A DNA stretch of 5,659 nucleotides from DATJQF01 sp035505995 (GCA_035505995.1 DATJQF010000232.1:1-5659); one strand, 5' to 3'; shown: positions 1 through 4,618, numbered from the stretch's first letter. A program made the numbers and translations. The notes: generated from the sequence alone by a model not told the origin.

Positions 1-220
1 CGGTAATGCGCTGCGGATCAGCCGCGGTAAGTGCCAGTGCCAGATCTCCCGTCCCGGTCGCCACATCCAGGATCTTCTCCGGGTGCCTTTGCCCGACCAG
101 CCCGACAAATCTCCTTCTCCACCGCCGGTCCACCCCGAAAGAAAGCAAATGGTTCAGCAGATCGTACCGGGGTGCGATCTCGTCGAACATAAAACGGATA
201 GATTCTTTGGAAGGGGGCAT
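1..220 (-). CDS. ubiE: UbiE/MenG-type quinone-biosynthesis C-methyltransferase, N-terminal part (runs off the window)
   Basis: SAM-dependent C-methyltransferase of the UbiE/MenG family, which methylates demethylmenaquinone (or the ubiquinone precursor) in the last steps of respiratory quinone synthesis. In Bacteroidota the substrate is expected to be demethylmenaquinone, so menG may be the better name; that is inference. Only the first 73 codons are present. Residues 11-20 read MFDEIAPRYD and are followed by LLNHLLS and DRRW (to residue 34), the family's N-terminal signature. LDVATGTGD at residues 51-59 is SAM-binding motif I. The ATG at 220 lies 23 nt after the tsf stop on the same strand, so the gene is probably the last visible cistron of the ribosomal operon. 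A second ATG (codon 11) would cut into the family signature, so the first is preferred. The spacer before the start is a 7-nt repeat and offers no Shine-Dalgarno. Confidence 0.93.
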   Translation of the reverse strand, partial: MPPSKESIRFMFDEIAPRYDLLNHLLSFGVDRRWRRRFVGLVGQRHPEKILDVATGTGDLALALTAADPQRIT

Positions 221-241
221 AGCAGGGATCCGGGATCCGGG
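221..241 (-). repeat. Three 7-nt tandem units filling the tsf-ubiE spacer
   Basis: Read on the minus strand, the spacer is CCCGGAT (241-235), CCCGGAT (234-228) and CCCTGCT (227-221), directly followed by the ubiE ATG at 220-218. Two units are identical and the third shares CCC. The tract fills the spacer except for 2 nt next to the tsf stop. Each CCCGGAT junction also creates the palindrome GGATCC. It matches the 7-nt period of three other tracts in this window. Confidence 0.7.
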
Positions 242-243
242 CT

Positions 244-1068
244 TTATTCGCCCAGCATCAGCCTCTTGAAACCTGTTACGGTGATCTCCTTATCGTGTTC
301 CGACAGGAACTGGCGAACGGTTTTCTTGGTATCCCTGACAAAATCCTGGTTGAGCAGTGTCCGTTCCTTGAAGAACTTGTTCAGTTTTCCGGCCGCGATC
401 TTTTCCAGCATCTCTTCCGGCTTGCCTTCCTGGCGCGCCTGCTCCTTGCCGATCTCCATCTCCCGGTCGATCACTTCCTGGGGAACGTCCTTGGTATCGA
501 CGGCGATCGGGTTCATGGCAGCCACCTGCATGGCCAGTTCGTGGGCGATCTCGGCCGATTTCTTGCTCAGCCCGAGCAGCGTTCCCAGCCGGTTCCCGTG
601 ATGATTATACGCGGCAACGATCGGCGCTTCCAGGAACTCATAATGGGCGATCTGGATCTTTTCCCCGGTTTTGCCCAGCATATCGTTCAGCAGGTCGGCT
701 ACCGTGACGTTGTTCAGTTTCAAACCCTTCAGCTCCTCGACGGTTTTCGGCTTATGGGCGACGCCCAGGTCGAGGAGGTCTTTGGCGAACTGGCGGAACT
801 GGTCGGTCTTCCCGACGAAGTCGGTCTCGCAGTTCACCATGATCATCCCGGCATAGGTTTTCTCTTCATTCGCCCTGGCAAGAACGATCCCTTCGTTAGC
901 ATCGCGGTCGGCCCGCTTGGCGGCAATCTTCTGCCCTTTTTTCCGCAGGTGGTCGATGGCTTTTTCAAAATCCCCGCCCGTTTCTTCCAGCGCCTTCTTG
1001 CAATCCATCATGCCTGCGCCCGTCATCTGGCGAAGCTTGTTTACGTCGGCTGCACTTATGTTTGCCAT
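244..1068 (-). CDS. tsf: Translation elongation factor Ts
   Basis: EF-Ts is the cytoplasmic nucleotide exchange factor that displaces GDP from EF-Tu so that it can rebind GTP and aminoacyl-tRNA. The 274-residue product is of normal length. Residues 1-50 form the UBA-like N-terminal domain with the family sequence VNKLRQMTGAGMMDCKKAL (9-27). CETDFVGKTDQF (80-91) contains the TDFV motif that contacts the EF-Tu G domain. AYNHHGNRLGTLLGL (153-167) and ELAMQVAAMNP (177-187) belong to the core dimerisation-like subdomains, and the C-terminal QDFV..KTV..FL segment (241-255) is also typical. It follows rpsB on the same strand after a 99-nt spacer with two hairpins and no visible promoter, so it is probably co-transcribed with rpsB but perhaps attenuated. 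No odd residues seen. Confidence 0.98.
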   Translation of the reverse strand: MANISAADVNKLRQMTGAGMMDCKKALEETGGDFEKAIDHLRKKGQKIAAKRADRDANEGIVLARANEEKTYAGMIMVNCETDFVGKTDQFRQFAKDLLDLGVAHKPKTVEELKGLKLNNVTVADLLNDMLGKTGEKIQIAHYEFLEAPIVAAYNHHGNRLGTLLGLSKKSAEIAHELAMQVAAMNPIAVDTKDVPQEVIDREMEIGKEQARQEGKPEEMLEKIAAGKLNKFFKERTLLNQDFVRDTKKTVRQFLSEHDKEITVTGFKRLMLGE

Positions 1069-1107
1069 GTGTATGGGGTTTGTCTGGTTTTACTGTTAAT
1101 GTTCAAT

Positions 1108-1135
1108 GATGCGCGCGCGGTCAGTATGCGCGATC
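1108..1135 (-). promoter_or_regulatory. GC-rich hairpin in the rpsB-tsf spacer (proximal to tsf)
   Basis: In the transcript, GAT plus CGCGC (from 1135) can pair with GCGCG, one bulged C, and ATC (ending 1108), giving about 8 bp. The 3' arm lies in an alternating GCGCGCGC run at 1111-1118. No U-tract follows, so it is not a standard intrinsic terminator. It could slow or partly attenuate transcription between rpsB and tsf, or affect mRNA processing. The function is inferred. Confidence 0.4.
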
Positions 1136-1137
1136 TG

Positions 1138-1170
1138 TGATGAATAGCGCCTATCGGGTATCGCTCATCA
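1138..1170 (-). promoter_or_regulatory. Hairpin overlapping the rpsB stop codon
   Basis: On the minus strand TGATGA (1170-1165, beginning with the rpsB TGA stop) pairs perfectly with TCATCA (1143-1138). GCG and CGC extend the stem past a 3-nt bulge, around a loop of about 12 nt. It lacks a following U-tract. Together with the hairpin at 1108-1135 it makes a tandem structure in the rpsB-tsf spacer. E. coli has an attenuator-like signal at the same junction, so a similar role is plausible but unproven. Confidence 0.45.
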
Positions 1171-2103
1171 CGGTTTCCTGAGCGGCCGGTCGGGAGGCTT
1201 GCTGATCCTTTTGCGCGGAGGTTTGGTCTTTTCCGGGGCCGGTTTCTCACCTTCCTTCAGTTTCACGACTTTTTCGAGATGATCTTTCCGGGTCACCACG
1301 ATGCCTTCTTCTTCGCCTAAGGTCTCTTCGCCTTCAGTTTCGCCGGCTACGGTGTCGACTTCTTCCTCCTGTCCTTCGGCTCTTTCTTCTTCCTCCGCCC
1401 GCTTGTCTTTATCGAGCTTGCGTTCGACGAGTCCTTCCTCGATGGCCTTCACCATCACTTCCACGATCAGGGAGATCGATTTGGACGCGTCGTCATTGGC
1501 AGGGATGGGGAAATCCACCATGCGGGGATCCGAGTTGGTATCCACGATCGCGAAGGTGGGGATATTGAGCTTGCGGGCTTCGGCGATGGCGATGTGCTCC
1601 TTCAGGATATCCACCACGAACAGGGCGGCCGGCAGCCGGTTCAGGTCGGCGATGCTGCCCAGATTCTTTTCCAGCTTAGCCCGTTCCCGGGTGATGGTGA
1701 GCCGCTCCTTCTTGGAAATGTTGTTGAACGAGGGGCTGTTCATCAGCTTATCGATGGAGGCCATCTTGCGGACGGCTTTCCGGATCGTGGCAAAGTTGGT
1801 GAGCATGCCGCCCGGCCAGCGTTCGGTCACGTAGGGCATGTTCACGCGTCGCACCTGGTCCGACACGATTTCCTTGGCCTGTTTTTTCGTGGCCACAAAG
1901 AGGATCCGCTTGCCGGATTTCGCGATCTGCTTGAGCGCGGAAGCTGCTTCGTCCATCTTGGCCATGGTCTTATATAGATCGATGATATGGATCCCGTTTC
2001 GCTCCATAAAGATATACGGAGCCATATTGGGGTTCCATTTCCTCCGCAGGTGTCCGAAATGGACGCCCGAATCTAACAATGCTTCAAAAGTGGTTCTCGA
2101 CAT
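1168..2103 (-). CDS. rpsB: 30S ribosomal protein S2 with long charged C-terminal tail
   Basis: Ribosomal protein uS2, a late-assembling protein at the head-body junction of the 30S subunit that works with S1 in mRNA binding in many bacteria. The core covers residues 4-228. LLDSGVHFGHLRRKWNPNMAPYI-type sequence at 9-31 and the segment up to IIDL (40-43) make up the first signature; VDTNSDPRMVDFPIPANDD (187-205) makes up the second. RWPGGMLTNF (95-104) and ALFVVD (160-165) are also typical. At 311 residues it is clearly longer than E. coli S2 (241). The extra 80 or so residues are Glu-rich at about 232-266 and end in a Pro/Lys/Arg-rich basic stretch at about 292-311, probably disordered. The start follows the rpsI stop by 21 nt of AT-rich sequence with no Shine-Dalgarno. 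The TGA stop lies inside a hairpin. Confidence 0.98.
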   Translation of the reverse strand: MSRTTFEALLDSGVHFGHLRRKWNPNMAPYIFMERNGIHIIDLYKTMAKMDEAASALKQIAKSGKRILFVATKKQAKEIVSDQVRRVNMPYVTERWPGGMLTNFATIRKAVRKMASIDKLMNSPSFNNISKKERLTITRERAKLEKNLGSIADLNRLPAALFVVDILKEHIAIAEARKLNIPTFAIVDTNSDPRMVDFPIPANDDASKSISLIVEVMVKAIEEGLVERKLDKDKRAEEEERAEGQEEEVDTVAGETEGEETLGEEEGIVVTRKDHLEKVVKLKEGEKPAPEKTKPPRKRISKPPDRPLRKP

Positions 2104-2124
2104 ATTCTGGATTGGAAAATAAAA

Positions 2125-2511
2125 TTAACGTTTACTGAACTGGAATCTTTTGCGGGCTTTCTTCTGACCGTATTTCTTTCTCTCCACCATTCGCGGATCA
2201 CGGCGCATCAGTCCCTTGGCCTTGAGCTTCGGGCGGTTCTCCTCGCTGATCTTGCACAGGGCGCGGGAAATGGCCAGGCTCAGCGCTTCCGCCTGCCCGG
2301 TGATGCCGCCCCCGTCGAGGTTTACTTTCAAATCGTATTTCCCGTTGCTCTCGGTCAGATCGAAGGGCTCGGTCACCTTGTGCTGCAGGATCGGGGTCGG
2401 GAAATAGACTTTGTAATCCCGCTCGTTGACGGTGATCTTTCCCTCGCCTTCCTTAAGATAAATCCTGGCAACGGCAGTCTTTCTCCTGCCGATGGTCGTA
2501 ATGACTTCCAT
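2125..2511 (-). CDS. rpsI: 30S ribosomal protein S9
   Basis: Ribosomal protein uS9, a 30S head protein whose C-terminal tail reaches the P-site tRNA anticodon loop. The 128 residues match the family length. Diagnostic segments are GRRKTAVAR (8-16), GGGITGQAEALSLAISRAL (67-85) and the very basic C-terminus from RRDPRMVERKKYGQKKARK (103-121) to the terminal SKR, whose final Arg contacts tRNA in known structures. The ATG starts 1 nt after the rplM stop (TAG, one base, ATG), an arrangement that favours termination-reinitiation and equal output of L13 and S9. This rplM-rpsI pairing is conserved across bacteria. Confidence 0.98.
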   Translation of the reverse strand: MEVITTIGRRKTAVARIYLKEGEGKITVNERDYKVYFPTPILQHKVTEPFDLTESNGKYDLKVNLDGGGITGQAEALSLAISRALCKISEENRPKLKAKGLMRRDPRMVERKKYGQKKARKRFQFSKR

Positions 2512-2512
2512 G

Positions 2513-2968
2513 CTATTTGATTGAATTTAAATTGATCGTTTTGGGTTGCTGCGCCTCATGCGGATGCGCGGTGCCGGCATAGACATGCAGGTTGCGGAAT
2601 AACGCGGCGCCCAGCCGGTTTTTCGGAAGCATGCCCTTCACGGCTTTCTCGATGACCGCTCCCGGCTTCTTGGCAAAGAGGGCTCTCGGGTTGGTGGAGC
2701 GCTGTCCCCCGGGATAACCGGTATGGCGCAGGTATTCCTTGTCATCCAGCTTTTTCCCGGTCAGCTTGACCTTTTCGGCATTGATGACGATCACATTATC
2801 GCCGCAATCCACATGGGGGGTGAAATTCGTTTTCAGCTTGCCCCTGAGAAGCATCGCCACTTTCGAGGCCAGCCTGCCCAGGATCTGTCCTTCCGCATCC
2901 ACCAGCACCCATTCCTTGTGAACGGTTTCCTTGTTGGCGCTGATGGTTTTGTAACTTAACGTATTCAT
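2513..2968 (-). CDS. rplM: 50S ribosomal protein L13
   Basis: Ribosomal protein uL13, an early-assembling 50S protein that binds 23S rRNA. The 151 residues are normal for the Bacteroidota form, which has a short N-terminal extension (NTLSYKTISANKETV). WVLVDAEGQILGRLAS (20-35) is the N-terminal core, YLRHTGYPGG (79-88) the central motif, and the span from VKGMLPKNRLG (110-120) to LHVYAG (127-132) is the classic L13 signature. The C-terminus HPHEAQQPK (135-143) is also typical. It is the first gene of the minus-strand operon, with a good promoter ending about 50 nt upstream and a short AT-rich leader that can form a weak hairpin. L13 often acts as an autogenous repressor of its own operon in other bacteria; whether that holds here is not visible. 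Confidence 0.98.
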   Translation of the reverse strand: MNTLSYKTISANKETVHKEWVLVDAEGQILGRLASKVAMLLRGKLKTNFTPHVDCGDNVIVINAEKVKLTGKKLDDKEYLRHTGYPGGQRSTNPRALFAKKPGAVIEKAVKGMLPKNRLGAALFRNLHVYAGTAHPHEAQQPKTINLNSIK

Positions 2969-2972
2969 CTAC

Positions 2973-2997
2973 TTTTGAATGGGTTTCAGTGTCAAAA
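2973..2997 (-). promoter_or_regulatory. Short leader hairpin just upstream of rplM
   Basis: In the rplM leader, TTTTGA (2997-2992 read on the minus strand) can pair with TCAAAA (2978-2973) around a 13-nt loop. The 3' arm ends 4 nt before the ATG. The stem is AT-rich and weak. The whole predicted leader is only about 45 nt, so this is at most a small translational control element. Confidence 0.3.
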
Positions 2998-3020
2998 CAA
3001 CTTTCCTTTAAAAAGGGGTG

Positions 3021-3052
3021 CAAAGTTAGGGGTAAAATTTGTAACAAACAAA
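3021..3052 (-). promoter_or_regulatory. Bacteroidota-type promoter of the rplM operon
   Basis: On the minus strand a -7 box TAACTTTG (3028-3021) matches TAnnTTTG perfectly. A TTTG at 3052-3049 lies 20 nt upstream, the spacing seen for the -33 element of the primary sigma factor in this phylum. A second TTTG at 3048-3045 leaves only 16 nt. Transcription would start near 3013-3017, giving a leader of about 45 nt before rplM. Confidence 0.75.
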
Positions 3053-3106
3053 TAAGCCCCGGAGATTATTACTATTTTGATGGCTGAGAGGATAAAAAAT
3101 CAACCA

Positions 3107-3126
3107 CCAGGTAGAACCAGGTAAAG
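3107..3126. repeat. Two-unit 10-nt direct repeat
   Basis: CCAGGTAGAA (3107-3116) is followed directly by CCAGGTAAAG (3117-3126), 8 of 10 positions identical. The tract is too short to name. Confidence 0.5.
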
Positions 3127-3147
3127 CTCAAAGGCGCACGATGGAAG

Positions 3148-3187
3148 CTTTGCATCCTTTGTGAGAACCCATTGAGACCTTTGCGGT
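3148..3187. repeat. Degenerate 9-nt repeat cluster (CTTTGnnnn units)
   Basis: The units are CTTTGCATC (3148), CTTTGTGAG (3157), CATTGAGAC (3170) and CTTTGCGGT (3179), two adjacent pairs separated by 4 nt. An opposite-orientation CAAAGG lies at 3129-3134. I have the impression that CTTTGCG-rich stretches ending in CTTTGCGGTTAA recur in intergenic DNA of this phylum; that is recollection, not a search. Confidence 0.5.
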
Positions 3188-3211
3188 TAAATAATCATGC
3201 CAGCCATCCTG

Positions 3212-3260
3212 ATCCGCGAAAATCCGCATACATCCGGGTCATCGCGTTCCATTCCGTTAG
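3212..3260. repeat. Degenerate 10-nt repeat cluster (ATCCGCG-like units)
   Basis: Units begin at 3212 (ATCCGCGAAA), 3222 (ATCCGCATAC), 3232 (ATCCGGGTC), 3241 (ATCGCGTTCC) and 3251 (ATTCCGTTAG). Spacing is 10, 10, 9 and 10 nt, close to one helical turn. The first three share ATCCG and the fourth has lost one C. No coding frame explains it. Confidence 0.55.
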
Positions 3261-3294
3261 CAGGCAATAAAAAAAAGTTTGCCTGTTGACCCGG
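3234..3294. repeat. Nested inverted repeat (candidate structured element)
   Basis: The outer arms CCGGGTCA (3234-3241) and TGACCCGG (3287-3294) are perfectly complementary over 8 bp. The inner arms CAGGCAA (3261-3267) and TTGCCTG (3279-3285) are perfect over 7 bp around an A-rich 11-nt loop. The 3' arms are 1 nt apart and the 5' arms 19 nt apart, so one extended stem with a large one-sided bulge is possible. No U-tract on either strand fits an intrinsic terminator. Confidence 0.5.
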
Positions 3295-3308
3295 TGACGT
3301 GATGGTGT

Positions 3309-3378
3309 CCTGCACCCTGCACCCTGTATCCTGCGACCGGCATTTGACATCCGCCATCCGTCTCCTGTGTTCCTATAA
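3309..3378. repeat. 7-nt tandem tract, ten degenerate units (CCTGCAC/CCNNNAT type)
   Basis: From 3309 the sequence divides into 7-mers without any slip: CCTGCAC twice, then CCTGTAT, CCTGCGA, CCGGCAT, TTGACAT, CCGCCAT, CCGTCTC, CTGTGTT and CCTATAA. Eight of ten units begin with CC, and the phase holds for 70 nt although units decay rightward. The tract ends 13 nt before the -33 element of the cupin promoter. Confidence 0.65.
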
Positions 3379-3391
3379 CATTCCTTAATAT

Positions 3392-3422
3392 TTTGTCAGA
3401 ATAAATATATCTTCTATATTTG
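3392..3422 (+). promoter_or_regulatory. Bacteroidota-type promoter of the cupin gene, with overlapping palindromes
   Basis: TTTG (3392-3395), a 19-nt spacer and TATATTTG (3415-3422) match the phylum's TTTG...TAnnTTTG promoter perfectly. Transcription would begin near 3428, leaving about 105 nt before the cupin ATG at 3534. An inverted repeat AAATATA/TATATTT (3403-3409 and 3415-3421) covers the -7 box, and the palindrome TGATGCATCA (3421-3430) covers the expected start point. Both could be operator sites, though AT-rich promoters give such symmetry easily. Confidence 0.7.
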
Positions 3423-3533
3423 ATGCATCACACGCAAACTTACGCCCCCATCCATACACCCTGTTGCAACATAGTCTTACATCATAACGGGTACAAGCGA
3501 ATTAGCAGCAACCAGGATCAGGAAAAAATAAAA

Positions 3534-3962
3534 ATGAAAAAGGACCCGGTAGTAAGCACCATCCTGATTATTGCGATGAATCTGGGTGTTTTTGTCACAA
3601 ACGCATATTCACAAAAAAATAATCCTGCAGGTACTGAACCTGTTCCGAAAGTGATTTCATTTAATCCTGATTCAACCAATTATCAGGAATTACTTAGCAT
3701 GGATAAGGATTCCGTCATTTTTTCCTCCGGGGTGGTTACGCTGCTGAAAAATAAAACGGGCGAAAAACACAATTCAAAAAATTATGAGGAGATCATTATT
3801 ACCCTTGCAGGAGAAGGATTGGTTAAAATAACAAACGGGAGGACCCTGAAAGTTTCATATGGGACAGTTGCATTGATTCCTCCGAATACGGAACACCAGG
3901 CAGTCAACGCAGGAACCAGTATCTTTAAATACATTTATGTCGCGGTTAAAAAACAAAAGTAA
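3534..3962 (+). CDS. Secreted small cupin-domain protein
   Basis: A 142-residue single-cupin protein, probably exported. MKK followed by a hydrophobic stretch (residues 6-22) and a likely cleavage after A-Y-S (24-26) form a Sec signal peptide; there is no lipobox Cys. Residues 63-138 form the cupin barrel. Motif 1 fits H-x-H-x4-E-x6-G as H79, S81, E86 and G93, with Ser in place of the second His. Motif 2 fits G-x5-P-x-x-x-x-H-x3-N as G110, P116, H121 and N125. Only three of the usual four metal ligands remain, so metal binding may be altered or absent. No substrate can be assigned. The start at 3534 is chosen because in-frame starts near 3420 lie inside the promoter and codon 1 here begins the signal peptide; AGGA lies about 10 nt upstream. 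The gene is more AT-rich than the ribosomal operon. Confidence 0.8.
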   Translation: MKKDPVVSTILIIAMNLGVFVTNAYSQKNNPAGTEPVPKVISFNPDSTNYQELLSMDKDSVIFSSGVVTLLKNKTGEKHNSKNYEEIIITLAGEGLVKITNGRTLKVSYGTVALIPPNTEHQAVNAGTSIFKYIYVAVKKQK

Positions 3963-3981
3963 AACCGCCCGGTTGCTGACA

Positions 3982-3996
3982 GGCCGGGACCCGGCC
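3982..3996 (+). terminator. GC-rich hairpin after the cupin gene
   Basis: GGCCGG (3982-3987) pairs with CCGGCC (3991-3996) around a 3-nt loop, starting 20 nt after the cupin stop. The stem is short but entirely G/C. There is no T-run behind it, so it is at best a weak or non-canonical terminator or a 3'-end stabiliser. Confidence 0.35.
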
Positions 3997-4012
3997 CATT
4001 CAAGCTAAAATC

Positions 4013-4040
4013 GTGATGTGTAACGCGTGACGCGTATCTT
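4013..4040. repeat. 7-nt tandem tract, four units (GTGACGC type)
   Basis: From 4013 the sequence reads GTGATGT, GTAACGC, GTGACGC and GTATCTT, each starting with GT and spaced exactly 7 nt. Units 2 and 3 differ at one position. The tract contains ACGCGT twice (4023-4028 and 4030-4035), 7 nt apart. It lies between the cupin gene and the DUF2975 gene. Confidence 0.55.
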
Positions 4041-4084
4041 CAGGAATACTTTCCCGGAATTTTATAAATAAGAATAATTTTTTG

Positions 4085-4114
4085 TTGTATCTCAATAATT
4101 ATTTATTAAAATTG
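4085..4114 (+). promoter_or_regulatory. Possible promoter of the DUF2975-HTH operon
   Basis: TTG (4085-4087), a 19-nt spacer and TAAAATTG (4107-4114) match the phylum's promoter with one mismatch in the -7 box. The predicted start point, near 4120, would fall inside the 16-bp palindrome at 4119-4134 and leave a leader of about 15 nt before the ATG at 4136. A second near match, TAATTTTT further upstream, has no clear partner. Confidence 0.4.
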
Positions 4115-4118
4115 CAGC

Positions 4119-4134
4119 ATGATTTTAAAATCAT
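4119..4134. promoter_or_regulatory. Perfect 16-bp palindrome, candidate operator of the DUF2975-HTH operon
   Basis: ATGATTTTAAAATCAT is self-complementary over all 16 bases and ends 1 nt before the DUF2975 start codon at 4136. It overlaps the expected transcription start of the possible promoter at 4085-4114. A Cro/CI-type regulator is encoded in the same operon, so an autoregulatory operator is the simplest reading. Binding is inferred. Confidence 0.5.
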
Positions 4135-4135
4135 T

Positions 4136-4615
4136 ATGAAAAGAATTTCAATAATATTTCTTCAGGCAGTCACCGTACTGATTGGCATTGCGGCACTTGG
4201 CATTTTGCTTCGCTTACCATTGACGGAAGGAAGAGCCCGGCACTTAGACCTTCTCAGCATCTACTCTGACCCGTTCATCCTGTATGGATATGCGGCATCC
4301 ATCGCTTTTTTTGTTGCGCTGTACAAGGCGTTCCGATTACTTGGATACATCGGACAAAATAAAGTTTTCTCATCAAATGCGGTCAAGGCTTTAAAAAGCA
4401 TAAAGTATTGTGCTGTCTCACTGAGTGTTTTAATTGCGTTAGCCGGACTATATATCCGGCTATTTCACCATAGGGAAGACGACCCTGCTGGTTTTCTTGC
4501 AATTTGCATTGTGACTGCTTTCGTTTCTATCGTAGTTGCAACCGCTGCGGCAGTATTGGAAAAACTCCTGCAAAATGTGATCGATATAAAATCTGAAAAT
4601 GACTTAACAATTTAA
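4136..4615 (+). CDS. DUF2975 family four-helix membrane protein
   Basis: A 159-residue inner-membrane protein of the DUF2975 family, function unknown; Bacillus YoaS is a related type. Four hydrophobic helices lie at about 5-26, 47-68, 90-109 and 117-141. Between helices 2 and 3 is the family's characteristic loop: GYIGQNKVFSSNAVKALKSI (70-89). Before helix 2 is SDPFILYGY (44-52). The start at 4136 gives the normal family length and places the first helix at the N-terminus. An in-frame TTG at 4082 would add 18 residues through the putative promoter and palindrome, and is less likely. The regulator gene begins 3 nt after the stop, so the two are almost certainly co-transcribed. Families of this type are commonly found next to YozG-like regulators; a sensing or signalling partnership is inference. 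Confidence 0.85.
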   Translation: MKRISIIFLQAVTVLIGIAALGILLRLPLTEGRARHLDLLSIYSDPFILYGYAASIAFFVALYKAFRLLGYIGQNKVFSSNAVKALKSIKYCAVSLSVLIALAGLYIRLFHHREDDPAGFLAICIVTAFVSIVVATAAAVLEKLLQNVIDIKSENDLTI

Positions 4616-4618
4616 GCT

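Larger units (their letters stand above)
3053..3391. other. Non-coding spacer between the rplM and cupin promoters, made of degenerate short repeats
   Basis: No plausible gene is seen on either strand between the two divergent promoters. In order it holds two 10-nt units (3107-3126), a 9-nt repeat cluster (3148-3187), a 10-nt repeat cluster (3212-3260), a nested inverted repeat (3234-3294) and a 7-nt repeat tract (3309-3378). The part at 3053-3106 shows only a weak TTGAT/ATCAA inverted repeat and no recognised RNA family. Confidence 0.7.

Noticed and set aside
295..1140. Long plus-strand reading frame (281 codons) opposite tsf
   Set aside because: It is antisense to an unmistakable EF-Ts, has no family features, and arises from the codon bias of the real gene.
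1301..1834. Plus-strand Ser-rich frame opposite rpsB
   Set aside because: The Ser/Leu-rich composition is what the complement of Glu/Lys-rich S2 codons produces; S2 is certain.
2796..3047. Minus-strand frame of 83 codons overlapping the start of rplM
   Set aside because: It overlaps the rplM coding region in another frame, begins inside the promoter/leader region, and its protein shows no family features.
3079..3134. GGCTGAGAGG followed by an ACC-rich stretch, resembling the start of a TPP riboswitch on the plus strand
   Set aside because: Only the CTGAGA motif matches. The conserved CCTGATC, TAATGCC and GGAGGGA-like parts are missing, the expected stems do not form, and the nearest downstream gene is a cupin far away with its own promoter.
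3420..3533. N-terminal extension of the cupin gene from TTG 3420 or ATG 3423
   Set aside because: These codons lie within the promoter's -7 box or at the transcription start, and the extension would bury the signal peptide inside the protein.
4082..4135. 18-residue N-terminal extension of the DUF2975 protein from TTG 4082
   Set aside because: It makes the protein longer than its family and runs through the likely promoter and palindrome. The ATG at 4136 starts right before the first helix.
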